DNA of 64,000 nt from Bacillota bacterium (lineage in GTDB: Bacteria; Bacillota; Sulfobacillia; Symbiobacteriales; Symbiobacteriaceae). Below, piece by piece: positions 8,566 through 17,193 of the stretch. Location: the NCBI GenBank assembly GCA_023623185.1, contig JAMNXV010000132.1, forward strand, positions 1-64,000. The letters are read 5' to 3'. The notes under the pieces were generated by a model that did no database searches, had not been told where the DNA came from, and saw nothing but the letters and a program-made list of their open reading frames with translations. Numbering within the stretch: the first letter of the stretch is position 1; every line of letters starts with the position of its first letter. Position numbers and translations under genes: made by a program.

Positions 8566-8857
8566 GGCAAGACGCACAGGCCTTGATGGAGGAAAGTAGC
8601 CGACACCGGCGGTGTCCAGGGAGGCCGCGCCCCGACTGAAAGCAGGCTCTCCGCCCGTCGTGCGAAGTTCCCTCCGGAGCCTCTCCGCTGAACGGCTGCT
8701 GTTCCCGCGGCGGCCCAGTAGGTGGAGACGGGGCCCTCCCGTTACAGAGGGGCGGCGTGATGGCGCCGGCGCGAGGGGAGCCCGCAGGCGGGCTCAATTC
8801 GGGTGGTACCGCGGAAGCGAGCGCTTTCGTCCCGACCGGGGGACGGAGGCGCTCGTT
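8566..8857 (+). promoter_or_regulatory. T-box riboswitch (Phe) upstream of pheST
   Basis: Stem I region has GGAAAGTAGCC, then an AGGGAG element. The specifier bulge reads GAAG-TTC-CCTCCGGAGC with the Phe codon TTC at 8668-8670. The conserved T-box GGGTGGTACCGCGG lies at 8801-8814. It overlaps the antiterminator/terminator region: GAGCGC...GGCGCTC arms (about 8819-8854) followed by GTTTTG. In this class uncharged tRNA pairs with both the specifier and the T-box bulge and stabilises the antiterminator, so pheST is read through when tRNA-Phe is uncharged. Confidence 0.93.
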
Positions 8858-8925
8858 TTGTGTCAAGCCGTCAGGCTCTCGTTCCGTTCGCTCTCTAGTA
8901 TTGCTGTTTTCTCGGAGGTGGCCTC

Positions 8926-9957
8926 ATGAAGGACCAGTTGCTGAAGCTGCGGGATGAGGCGCTCGCCGCCATCGCCGGTGTGTCCGACGCCGGGGCGATC
9001 CAGGAGATGCGCGTGCGCTACCTCGGCAAGAAGTCGGAGCTGAGCCGCGTCCTGGGCGGCCTGGGCAAGCTGCCGACGGTGGAGGAGCGCAGGGCGATGG
9101 GCGCCCTGGGCAACGAGATCAAGCAGGCGATCACGCAGGCCCTGGACGCCCGGGAGGCGGAGCTGGCCGCCGCCGAGCTGGAGGCGCGGCTCGCGGCCGA
9201 GCGCATCGACGTCACCCTGCCGGGCGCGCCGGTGCGCCGGGGCCACCTGCACATCCTGTACCAGGTGATCCACCGCATCGAGGAGATCTTCATCGCGATG
9301 GGTTACGAGGTGGCCGAGTCGCGCCAGGTGGAGACCGACTGGTACAACTTCGAGGCCCTGAACATTCCCAAGGGCCATCCGGCCCGCGACGCGCAGGACT
9401 CGCTCTTCATCTCTGACGAGGTGCTTTTGCGCACCCACACTTCCAACACGCAGATCCGCTACATGCTGGAGGTGGCCAAGGGGCGGACTCCGGTGAAGAT
9501 CATCTGCCCCGGCCGGGTCTTCCGGCGCGACTTCGAGGACGCCACCCACGCGATGATGTTCCACCAGGTGGAGGGGCTGGTGATCGACAAGGGGATCACC
9601 CTGGCCTCGCTGAAGGGCGCCCTCACCGAGATGGCCCGGGGCCTCTTCGGCCCGGACGTGGGCATTCGCCTGAGGCCCTCCTACTTCCCGTTCACGGAGC
9701 CCTCGGCCGAGATGGACATCTCGTGCATCTTCTGCGGCGGGAAGGGCTGTCGCACCTGCAAGGGCTCGGGCTGGATCGAGATCGGCGGCTCGGGCATGGT
9801 GCACCCCAACGTGCTGCGCGCCGGCGGCTACGACCCGGAGGAGGTTTCGGGCTGGGCCTTCGGCTACGGGCCGGAGCGGGTGGCCATGCTGATGTACGGC
9901 ATCGAGGACATTCGGCACTTTGTCACCGGCGACATGCGGTTCCTGCGGCAGTTCTAG
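8926..9957 (+). CDS. pheS: Phenylalanyl-tRNA synthetase alpha subunit
   Basis: A 343-residue class II synthetase subunit. Residues about 1-85 form the N-terminal coiled coil ([19 protein letters not shown]). The catalytic core includes [17 protein letters not shown], the motif 2 region ([36 protein letters not shown]) and motif 3 ([18 protein letters not shown]). With PheT it charges tRNA-Phe in an alpha2-beta2 enzyme. The ATG follows CGGAGGTGGCCTC. The stretch [17 protein letters not shown] contains four Cys residues, seen in many Firmicutes PheS and able to hold a metal. Regulated by the upstream T-box; 22 bases separate it from pheT. Confidence 0.97.
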   Translation: MKDQLLKLRDEALAAIAGVSDAGAIQEMRVRYLGKKSELSRVLGGLGKLPTVEERRAMGALGNEIKQAITQALDAREAELAAAELEARLAAERIDVTLPGAPVRRGHLHILYQVIHRIEEIFIAMGYEVAESRQVETDWYNFEALNIPKGHPARDAQDSLFISDEVLLRTHTSNTQIRYMLEVAKGRTPVKIICPGRVFRRDFEDATHAMMFHQVEGLVIDKGITLASLKGALTEMARGLFGPDVGIRLRPSYFPFTEPSAEMDISCIFCGGKGCRTCKGSGWIEIGGSGMVHPNVLRAGGYDPEEVSGWAFGYGPERVAMLMYGIEDIRHFVTGDMRFLRQF

Positions 9958-9979
9958 CACAGAGGGGGAGAAGGCACAG

Positions 9980-12667
9980 ATGCGGGTATCGTACAACTGG
10001 CTGATGGACTACGTGGATGTGGACCTCTCTCCGCAGGAGCTGGCCGAGAGGCTGACTGCCCGGGGCGTGGTGGTGGAGAACCTGGTCAGCGCCAACCCCG
10101 GGGTGGAGGGGGTCGTGGTGGGCCGGGTCGTCGCGATGGAGCGGCACCCCAACGCGGACACGCTCTGGGTCTGCCAGGTGGACGTGGGCGGGGGCGAGGT
10201 GCTGCAGATCCTGACCGGCGCGCAGAACGTCACCGTCGGGGCCCTGGTGCCCGCGGCCGTTCCCGGCTCGAAGCTGCCGGGGATGACGATGGGCGTCAAG
10301 AAGCTGCGCGGGCTCGACTCCCACGGCATGCTCTGCTCGGAGGCGGAACTGAAGGTTGGCGACGACGAGGACGGCATCCTGATCCTGCCGCCTGAGGAGG
10401 ACCTGGAGCCGGGCATGGACATTGCCGAGGTGCTGGGCCTGAACGACTGGATCCTCGAGCTGGACCTGACCGCCAACTACGCGGCCCACTGCCAGTCGAT
10501 GGTCGGCGTGGCGCAGGAGGTGGCGGCGCTGGTGGGCGGCGAGGTGATCGCGCCCGAGACCTACACCGAGGACGCGCCCGACACCGACGTGAACGACCTG
10601 ATCTCGATTCAGATCGACACCCCCGACCTCTGCAGCCGTTACGTGGCGCGGGTGGTGCGCGGGGTGAAGATCGGGCCCTCGCCCCAGTGGCTGCAGGCCC
10701 GGGTGCGGGCTGCGGGGATGCGGCCCATCAACAACATCGTCGATATCGCCAACTTCGTCATGCTGGAGATGGGCCAGCCGCTGCACACCTTCGACTACCA
10801 GAAGATTCGCGGCCAGAAGATCATCGTGCGCCGGGCGCACAGCGGCGAGCGCTTCACCACCCTGGACGGCCAGGAGCGGGTGCTGGACGAGAACGTCCTG
10901 GTGATCGCCGACGCCGAGGGGCCAGTGGCCCTGGCCGGCGTGATGGGCGGCGAGGACTCTGAGGTGACCGACGAGACGGTGGACATTCTCATCGAGTCGG
11001 CGCACTTCGACAACATCAACAACCGGCGCACCTCGCTGCGCTACAACCTGCCCAGCGAGGCCTCCAAGCGGTTCACCAAGGGGGTCGACCCCTCCGGCTG
11101 TGTGGCGGCGGCCGACAGGGCGGCGCAGCTGATCGCCGAGCTGGCCGGCGGCATGGTGGTGGCCGGCCACGTGGACGCCTATCCCCGCCCGACCGTGCCG
11201 TCCGTCGTCCTGCTGCGCACGGAGCGGGCCAACGGCCTCACCGGGCTGAAGCTCTCGCCGGAGCGGATGGCGGCCCACCTCCAGAGCCTGGGCATGGTCG
11301 TCCTGAAGCCCGCCGACCTGGCGGCAGACCTGGCCCTGGGCGCGCCGGAGACCGGCGAGGAGGCGGGGGAGGACCTGAGCGGCCGTCCCGTGTGGACCGC
11401 CATGCACCAGGTCTCGCCCGTGCCGTCTGACCCGGACGCTTACCGCACCTGGGCCGAGGCGGCCTGGGCGGAGCTGGAGGCCGCCGGCAAGCGACTTGCA
11501 TCGCTGATGGGCGCTGGTGTGGGCGCTGGTGTGGGCGCTGGTGCTATCGAGGGCGCTGGCGGCGGCCTGGTCGGCGCAGGCGACGCCGGTGAGATCCTGG
11601 TGGTCGTCGTGCCCACCCGGCGCAGCGACATTGCCATCGAGGTGGATCTGATCGAGGAGATCGCCCGCTGCGAGGGGTACGACCAGATCCCGCTGGAGCT
11701 GCCCGTGCTGCCCTCCACCCGCGGCGGGCGCACCCGCCAGGGCGAGGTGAAGCTGGCGGCCCGGCGGGCGCTGGCCGGCGCTGGTCTCACCGAGGTGCTC
11801 ACCCACTCGCTGGTCCATCCCCGGGTTTACGACCTGCTGGGCCTGCCTGAGGATGACCCGCACCGGCGCTTCCTGACCCTGGCGAACCCGATGTACGACG
11901 ACCGCTCCACCCTGCGCACCATGCTGCTGCCGGGCGTGCTGGACGTGGTCAGGTACAACGTGAACCGGCAGATCCGCGACCTGGCCATCTTCGAGATCAG
12001 CCACGTCTACCGGCCCGTGGAGGGCGAGCTGCTCCCCGAGGAGCCGCTGATGGTGGCCCTGGCGCTGACCGGCAACCTGGCGCCGCTGGGCTGGAACAGC
12101 CCTGAGCGGCCCGCGGACTTCTTCGCCCTGAAGGGCGTGGTCGAGCACCTGCTGGCGGAGCTGGGCGTGCAGGGGGCCCGCTTCGAGCGCAGCGAGAACT
12201 CCGTTCTGCACCCCGGCCGGCAGGCGGCGCTGCTGATCGGCGGCGAACCGGTGGGCTACCTGGGCGAGCTGCACCCGACGGTGCAGGAGCGCTGGGAGTT
12301 GCCCGGCCGCGTCTACGTGGCCGAGTTCGCCTTCGCCCCGCTGATGGACGCCATGCTTCCCCAGGCGGTGTACCGGCCCGTGCCCCGGTTCCCGGCCGTC
12401 GCCCGCGACGTGGCGATGCTGGTCGACCTCGACTTGCCCGCCGACCGGCTGGAGGCGGCGATCCGTGAGGCAGGCGGCGGCCTGCTGGAGGAAGTGCGTC
12501 TGTTCGACGTGTACCAGGGCGAGCGGGTGGCGGAGGGCAAGCGGTCGCTGGCCTACCACCTGGTCTACCGCGCCGCGGACCGCACGCTGACCGATGCCGA
12601 GCTGGAGCCGGTGCACAACCGGGTCCGGGAGGCGCTGAAGGCGCTGGGGGCGGAGCTGCGGAGCTAG
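9980..12667 (+). CDS. pheT: Phenylalanyl-tRNA synthetase beta subunit with a large insertion
   Basis: Begins at ATG (MRVSYNWLMDYVDVDLS) after AGAGGGGGAGAAG; 895 residues, longer than the usual roughly 800. Order: B1, tRNA-binding EMAP-like domain (about 40-150), B3/B4 editing domain (about 205-400, TSLRYNLPSEASKRFTKG), B5 domain, catalytic-like core, C-terminal anticodon-binding FDX-ACB domain (PRFPAVARDVAMLVD to the end). Between LQSLGMVVLKP and ILVVVVPTRRSDI, normally a short turn in B5, there are roughly 90 extra residues (about 445-536). They include an Asp/Glu/Ala-rich stretch and a Gly-Ala run (MGAGVGAGVGAGAIEGAGGG) encoded by three copies of a 12-bp repeat at 11509-11544. The frame is intact, so the protein is probably functional. 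Confidence 0.96.
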   Translation: MRVSYNWLMDYVDVDLSPQELAERLTARGVVVENLVSANPGVEGVVVGRVVAMERHPNADTLWVCQVDVGGGEVLQILTGAQNVTVGALVPAAVPGSKLPGMTMGVKKLRGLDSHGMLCSEAELKVGDDEDGILILPPEEDLEPGMDIAEVLGLNDWILELDLTANYAAHCQSMVGVAQEVAALVGGEVIAPETYTEDAPDTDVNDLISIQIDTPDLCSRYVARVVRGVKIGPSPQWLQARVRAAGMRPINNIVDIANFVMLEMGQPLHTFDYQKIRGQKIIVRRAHSGERFTTLDGQERVLDENVLVIADAEGPVALAGVMGGEDSEVTDETVDILIESAHFDNINNRRTSLRYNLPSEASKRFTKGVDPSGCVAAADRAAQLIAELAGGMVVAGHVDAYPRPTVPSVVLLRTERANGLTGLKLSPERMAAHLQSLGMVVLKPADLAADLALGAPETGEEAGEDLSGRPVWTAMHQVSPVPSDPDAYRTWAEAAWAELEAAGKRLASLMGAGVGAGVGAGAIEGAGGGLVGAGDAGEILVVVVPTRRSDIAIEVDLIEEIARCEGYDQIPLELPVLPSTRGGRTRQGEVKLAARRALAGAGLTEVLTHSLVHPRVYDLLGLPEDDPHRRFLTLANPMYDDRSTLRTMLLPGVLDVVRYNVNRQIRDLAIFEISHVYRPVEGELLPEEPLMVALALTGNLAPLGWNSPERPADFFALKGVVEHLLAELGVQGARFERSENSVLHPGRQAALLIGGEPVGYLGELHPTVQERWELPGRVYVAEFAFAPLMDAMLPQAVYRPVPRFPAVARDVAMLVDLDLPADRLEAAIREAGGGLLEEVRLFDVYQGERVAEGKRSLAYHLVYRAADRTLTDAELEPVHNRVREALKALGAELRS

Positions 12668-12764
12668 CGGCGAGTGGGCTGTGGCTACGGGCTTCGGGCT
12701 GCGAACTGGCCGCCCTGGGTCCTGAACCCTGAGCCCGGTTCTCTTCGGCGTGGTCCGCACAATT

Positions 12765-12794
12765 CTGAGGAGGGGGTGTAGGCCCCCTCCTCAG
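12765..12794 (+). terminator. Terminator-like hairpin after pheT
   Basis: Perfect 12-bp arms CTGAGGAGGGGG and CCCCCTCCTCAG around a six-base loop, followed by TTCATAG. It lies about 100 bases after the pheT stop. The T tract is weak. Confidence 0.6.
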
Positions 12795-12825
12795 TTCATA
12801 GAGACTGTGGCCCACCGCCTGCGAC

Positions 12826-13095
12826 GGGAACCGCAGGTTTTACGCTTCCGCGTTCGAGCGAAAGCGAAAAACTTGCGGCTCCCAACCAGGGGGAGCGCCC
12901 CCGACCTCGCAGACCCCCGCCTGACCGGGTCATTATGTCAACCGAACTGGGGTATTATGTCATCTAACGGGCGCCCGCCGCCGGCGAACACGCAGCGTCG
13001 ACACCTAGATCCTCCTTCAACCCGCCCGCCGCCACCTGGGAACCGCAGGTTTTACGCTTCCGCGTTCGAGCGAAAGCGGAAAACTTGCGGTTCCC
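12826..13095 (+). repeat. 270-bp composite palindromic repeat, copy A
   Basis: Two 58-base hairpin units (12826-12883 and 13038-13095) in the same orientation, differing at two positions. Each starts GGGAACCGC and ends GCGG[CT]TCCC. Between them is a 154-base spacer. Its centre has TTATGTCAACC (12933-12943) and TATTATGTCAT (12953-12963), i.e. TTATGTCA repeated 22 bases apart; its end is GCCGCCACCT. The reverse complement of 50769-51039 has the same architecture, with the core at the same offset. No convincing gene is present. Likely a non-autonomous mobile or dispersed repeat. Confidence 0.8.
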
Positions 13096-13100
13096 ACTGT

Positions 13101-13144
13101 TGACAGGGCTATTCGGCGTTCGAGCACGCCGAATAGCCCTGTCA
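13101..13144 (+). terminator. Perfect 18-bp inverted repeat
   Basis: TGACAGGGCTATTCGGCG and CGCCGAATAGCCCTGTCA around an eight-base loop TTCGAGCA, followed by GTTTTC. It begins five bases after the end of repeat copy A. Could be a terminator or part of the neighbouring element; the perfect stem is longer than usual for a terminator. Confidence 0.5.
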
Positions 13145-13704
13145 GTTTTCATACTGCCTGATGATTATTGCCACCAACCGCCCTCAACACCGGCTGGCAA
13201 GAACGGCAGGGCGAAAGACATGCAACAACATGCGACAATGCGGGCGGGATGGTGAGCGCAGGGGCCTGCCGCACAGAGCCGGTGCGCAGGCATGCCTGGA
13301 CATGGATTGGGAGATGCCCGCGGTGCGCTGGCCTTCTCTGACCGGCATCTGAAGCGAGCGCCGATCCCGCTGCCGGATGGTTTCGCCGAGGCCTACCCGG
13401 AGGAAATCTCTGCGCGAAGAGGCGAAAGTGACCCTGGTCCATCTAGCGGCCCCAGACCGGGCATAATCATCTACCACCCTCCGTCGTCTTAATTCACTGG
13501 GAGGCCCGGGGGTCGGGTTCAGCGCAAGTTTCCCGCCGATTCCAATATCTGTCCGCCGCGCTGAAGGGGTTTGGCGGGGGGCCGTCGAATCCAACAACTT
13601 GTGCCCGTGCAGACAAGTTGGAAGCTGGCGCACGCCGCTCCTCGTGTGGCGTCGCGCCTGCTTTCTCCCGAGGCCCGAAAGACAAAGAGGAGGGGGATGA
13701 ATTG
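13145..13704. other. Non-coding stretch before the peptide transporter
   Basis: About 560 bases with no convincing gene. Short open frames exist on both strands (for example about 13292-13492) but have no family resemblance, weak start contexts and Arg/Pro-rich composition typical of chance frames in GC-rich DNA. The transporter's promoter must lie here or further upstream; I see no strong -35/-10 pair. The ribosome binding site GAGGAGGGGG is at 13687-13696. Confidence 0.5.
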
Positions 13705-15291
13705 GTGAAGCGTGGACGTTGGATCCGACTGGTGGCGACGGCCATGGCCGCCGGCCTGCTGGTGATGGCAGGTTGTTCGTCCGGGCAGAGAAGCGACAGC
13801 TCCGGCGACCGGCAGCAGGCAGAGGGCCGGCGCCTGTCCATCACGATTGACGCGTTCCAGGGTCGCGTTCCGGAGGCAGAAGCGGTGGCGGCTTATCTGC
13901 GCCAGATCGGTGTTCAGGCCGAGGTGCGCATTTGGGAAAAGAACGCGTTGCTAGAGGAAATCAAGCAGGGGACCCGGGTTGCCTACACCCAGGACTGGGG
14001 GAGTTCTACCTTTGATCCCTACGACCTGGCCGTGCCGAAGTTGAAGACCAACGACCGCGGCAACTATTCCTTCTACTCCAACCCCGAGGTTGACCGGTTG
14101 CTGGATGAGGGGTCTTCGGGGACGGATCCCGACGCACGCCGCAACGCATACCATCAGGCCCAGCAGATCCTGATTGAGGACGCGCCGTGGATCTTCGGCT
14201 ACTACATGGACGTGGTCGAGGCCACCACCGCCGATGTCGTCGGCTTCACCCCGGCCATGGACAGCCGCATCAACCTGCACGACGTCAGCCGCACCGGCGC
14301 CGACTCGCTGGTGGTCGGGATGCGCGTGGACCGGCTCCAGTCGCTGGATCCGGCCAACCACCGCGACCGTGACACGGAGACCGTCATCCGCAACATCTAC
14401 GACGGTCTGGTCACCCGCACCCCCAACGGCGAGATCGTTCCCGAGCTGGCGGAGTCCTGGGAGCAGCCGGATCCGACGACCTACATCTTCAAGCTGAAGC
14501 AGGGCGTGAAGTTCCACGACGGCACCGAGATGACCGCCGACGACGTCGTCTTCACCTTCGAGCGGATCATGGCGCCCGACGGCGTTGACGGCCAGCAGTC
14601 CCCCCGCCTGGGTCTGCTCGGACCCATCAAGTCGGTGGAGAAGCTGAGCGACTACGAGGTGAAGTTCACCCTGGAGCACCCGTTCCCGACCTGGCTCCAG
14701 CTGCTGCCGCACACCCAGATCGTGTCCAAGGCCCACGTGGAGCGGATGGGTTCCTCGCAGGCCCTGTCCGAGAACCCCATGGGCACCGGCCCGTTCAAAT
14801 TCGTGCGCGGCCAGGTGGACACCGAGATCGTGCTGGAGCGGTTCGACGACTACTACGGCGGGTCGGATGCGCTGCCGCCCGTGGGGCCTGCGCAGTTGAA
14901 GACGGTCACCTTCCGCATGATTCCGGAGCCCTCCACCCGGGTGGCGGCCCTGAAGGCCGGCGAGGTCCACATCATCCAGGAGGTGCCGGTTGACCAGATT
15001 CCGCTGCTGGAGGCCGACAGCAACGTGAAGGTGCTGACCACCCAGGGCACGCGGCTCTACATGATCGAGCTCAACAACAACATCCTCACCGACGCCCGGG
15101 TGCGCCGCGCCCTGAACCATGCCGTCGACTGGGACACGATTCTGCGCGAGATCTACGGCGGCCGGGCCCACAGGGTGGCGACGGCCATGCTGCCCAGCGG
15201 ATTCGGTTTCGATGAGTCGATCGAGCCCCTGAAGTACGATCCCGAGCTGGCGAAGCAGCTCCTGCAGGAGGCCGGATACGTGACGGATTAA
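13705..15291 (+). CDS. Peptide-type ABC substrate-binding lipoprotein, circularly permuted
   Basis: Start is GTG (TTG one codon earlier is possible) after GAGGAGGGGG; 528 residues. Residues 1-24 are a lipoprotein signal (hydrophobic core, lipobox MAGC, Cys24). Residues about 43-197 match what is normally the C-terminal third of SBP_bac_5 (DppA/OppA) proteins: AVAAYLRQIGVQAEVRIWE, YSNPEVDRLLDEG, AYHQAQQILIEDAPWIFGYY, then the usual tail MDSRINLHDV. Residues about 199-528 match the normal N-terminal two thirds: LQSLDPANHRDRDTE, IYDGLVTRTPNGEIVPELAE, YIFKLKQGVKFHDGTEMTAD, NPMGTGPFKFVRG, RVRRALNHAVDWDTI, and end at AKQLLQEAGYVTD, where relatives continue into the C-terminal third. The gene is followed 20 bases later by dppB-dppC-dppD-dppF homologues, so it is presumably the transporter's receptor for di- or oligopeptides or a similar ligand. 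Confidence 0.88.
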   Translation: MKRGRWIRLVATAMAAGLLVMAGCSSGQRSDSSGDRQQAEGRRLSITIDAFQGRVPEAEAVAAYLRQIGVQAEVRIWEKNALLEEIKQGTRVAYTQDWGSSTFDPYDLAVPKLKTNDRGNYSFYSNPEVDRLLDEGSSGTDPDARRNAYHQAQQILIEDAPWIFGYYMDVVEATTADVVGFTPAMDSRINLHDVSRTGADSLVVGMRVDRLQSLDPANHRDRDTETVIRNIYDGLVTRTPNGEIVPELAESWEQPDPTTYIFKLKQGVKFHDGTEMTADDVVFTFERIMAPDGVDGQQSPRLGLLGPIKSVEKLSDYEVKFTLEHPFPTWLQLLPHTQIVSKAHVERMGSSQALSENPMGTGPFKFVRGQVDTEIVLERFDDYYGGSDALPPVGPAQLKTVTFRMIPEPSTRVAALKAGEVHIIQEVPVDQIPLLEADSNVKVLTTQGTRLYMIELNNNILTDARVRRALNHAVDWDTILREIYGGRAHRVATAMLPSGFGFDESIEPLKYDPELAKQLLQEAGYVTD

Positions 15292-15311
15292 CGGATTGGG
15301 AGGCGGATGGC

Positions 15312-16322
15312 GTGAAAGCGATTCGGATACTGGAGCGGGTGTTGACGGCCCTGCCGATGTCGCTCTTGATGCTGCTGCTGGTCTTTGTCTTTGTACGCCT
15401 CCTGCCCGGCGACCCGGTGGACATCATGATGGGTCAGGCCGGCAACGTCTCCCAGGCCGAGATCGACGCGCTCCGCCGCGAGCTTCATCTGGATCTGCCG
15501 CTGACGGAGCAGCTCTCCATCTTCGTGCGGGGGCTGCTCCGCGGCGACCTGGGGCTATCGTTCCGGGAGCAGCGTCCGGTTACCGACATCATCGCTGAGG
15601 CCTTCCCGGCGACGGTCGAACTGGCCCTGGCGGCCCTCACGTTCGCCCTGATGGTCGGCCTGCCCATCGGGGTGATCTCGGCGGTCAGGCGAAACTCCGT
15701 CTTCGACCGGCTCGCCATGGGCTTCTCGTTCCTGGGCATCTCGATGCCCGCCTTCTGGCTCGGCATCATGGCCATCATGCTCTTCTCCGTGCACCTGGGC
15801 TGGACGCCGGTGCAGGGCCGGCTCTCCGCGGGCATCGCACCGCCCGACCTCACCGGGCTGTACGTGCTGGATGCCATCCTGGCGCGGGACTGGGTGCTGC
15901 TGAAGGACGCCCTGCGCCACCTGGTGCTGCCAGCCGTGACGCTGGGCGCCGAACTCACGGCGATCATCGCCCGGGTGACGCGCTCCTCCATGCTGGAGGC
16001 GCTGCAGATGGATTACGTCATGGCGGCCCGCTCCCGGGGGGTGCCCGAGTGGCAGGTTGTGCTGCGGCACGGTCTCAGGAATGCGCTCATCCCCACGGTT
16101 ACGGTCACGGGGCTCCAGCTCGGCGTGCTGCTGGGCGGCAACATGATCGTCGAGACCGTCTTCGGCTGGCCCGGGCTGGGCCGGCTGGTCGTGGGGGCGA
16201 TCTTCGGCCGCGACTACGCGCTGGTGCAGGGGGCAGTCATGCTGTACGCGCTGACGTTCCTGATTGCAAACCTGCTAGTGGACATCATCTACACGCAGCT
16301 GAATCCGAAGCTCGAACTCTAG
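15312..16322 (+). CDS. dppB: Peptide ABC transporter permease, DppB type
   Basis: A 336-residue inner-membrane permease with about six transmembrane segments. N-terminal features LLVFVFVRLLPGDPVDIMMG and the conserved cytosolic EAA loop (MAARSRGVPEWQVVLRHGLRNALIP, given here in outline, about residues 233-257) are diagnostic of the DppB/OppB subfamily. GTG start with GGGAGGCGG upstream. It would pair with the DppC-like protein 12 bases downstream to form the channel driven by the two ATPases. Substrate is probably peptides, inferred from the family; nickel and other substrates are known for relatives. Confidence 0.93.
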   Translation: MKAIRILERVLTALPMSLLMLLLVFVFVRLLPGDPVDIMMGQAGNVSQAEIDALRRELHLDLPLTEQLSIFVRGLLRGDLGLSFREQRPVTDIIAEAFPATVELALAALTFALMVGLPIGVISAVRRNSVFDRLAMGFSFLGISMPAFWLGIMAIMLFSVHLGWTPVQGRLSAGIAPPDLTGLYVLDAILARDWVLLKDALRHLVLPAVTLGAELTAIIARVTRSSMLEALQMDYVMAARSRGVPEWQVVLRHGLRNALIPTVTVTGLQLGVLLGGNMIVETVFGWPGLGRLVVGAIFGRDYALVQGAVMLYALTFLIANLLVDIIYTQLNPKLEL

Positions 16323-16334
16323 AGGAGGTGGAGG

Positions 16335-17180
16335 ATGGGTTTTTGGCGCCGCTTCGTGTCCAACCCCAGTGCGGTGGTTGGTCTGGTCGTCATCCTGCTC
16401 TATGCCTTCGCCGCCCTCTTTGCCCCAGTGATTGCCCCGTATGGCCCCCGTGAGATGGTGCTGGCGAACCGGCTGAAGCCCCCGGCGTTTCTCGAAGGTG
16501 GGAGTTGGAACCACCTTCTGGGAACAGATCAACTGGGGTACGACATCTTCTCCCGCATCCTGTATGGCGCCCGGGTATCGCTCCTCGTGGGGCTGATCTC
16601 GGTGGCGATCTCCCTCGTGGTGGGCACCCTGCTCGGGTGCATCGCCGGCTACTGGCGGGGCTGGGTGGACCGCATTCTGTCCCGGTTCGCCGACCTGCTG
16701 ATGGGCTTCCCCTACCTGCTGTTCACCATCTTCGCGATGGCCATCATCGGCCCCGGCTTCGGCAACCTCATCATCGCGCTCTGCTTCAAGGCGTGGGTGG
16801 AGTTTTACCGGCTGGCCCGCGGCGAGATGATGTCTGAGGGAACCAAGGAGTACGTGGAGGCCGCCCGGGCCCTGGGCCGGGGGCCGGTCGCGATCATCGT
16901 CAGCGAGGTGCTGCCCAACATCTACCATTCCCTGCTGGTGCTGGGCACGCTGCGCATGGGCTACATGATTATCATGGAAGCCTCGCTTTCATTCCTCGGG
17001 CTGGGCATACCGCCATCCATCCCCGCATGGGGGTCGATGGTGAGCGCCGGCCGCGACCAGATGCTGAACGCCTGGTGGGTCGCCACGATGCCGGGCCTGG
17101 CCATCGTGGGGCTCGTGCTGGCCATCAACCTTTTCGGCGAGGGGCTGCGCGAAGCGCTGGATCCCCGCCTGCGGCGGTGA
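16335..17180 (+). CDS. dppC: Peptide ABC transporter permease, DppC type
   Basis: A 281-residue second permease. The N-terminal OppC_N-type segment (RRFVSNPSAVVGLVVILLYAF, in outline), then LLGTDQLGYDIFSRILYGAR, is the DppC/OppC signature. The EAA loop AARALGRGPVAIIVSEVLPN (about residues 176-195) contacts the ATPases. ATG start after AGAGGAGGTGGAGG. Part of a five-gene operon with close spacing (12-20 bases) and one four-base overlap. Confidence 0.93.
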   Translation: MGFWRRFVSNPSAVVGLVVILLYAFAALFAPVIAPYGPREMVLANRLKPPAFLEGGSWNHLLGTDQLGYDIFSRILYGARVSLLVGLISVAISLVVGTLLGCIAGYWRGWVDRILSRFADLLMGFPYLLFTIFAMAIIGPGFGNLIIALCFKAWVEFYRLARGEMMSEGTKEYVEAARALGRGPVAIIVSEVLPNIYHSLLVLGTLRMGYMIIMEASLSFLGLGIPPSIPAWGSMVSAGRDQMLNAWWVATMPGLAIVGLVLAINLFGEGLREALDPRLRR

Positions 17181-17193
17181 AGGGGGGAAGCAA

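Noticed and set aside
9923-12760. Very long open frame on the minus strand across pheT
   Set aside because: Shadow of pheT: Arg/His/Gln-rich, no family resemblance, and caused by high third-position GC.
12750-13152. Short frames overlapping repeat copy A on both strands
   Set aside because: They run through both hairpins and the spacer, are not conserved in copy B as protein, and lack RBS.
13149-13442. 97-codon minus-strand frame in the gap before the transporter
   Set aside because: No recognisable motif or RBS; composition fits chance.
13705-15291. The binding protein could be two frameshifted or truncated genes
   Set aside because: One uninterrupted frame with a lipoprotein signal, and the two parts together make one full set of SBP_bac_5 segments without duplication.
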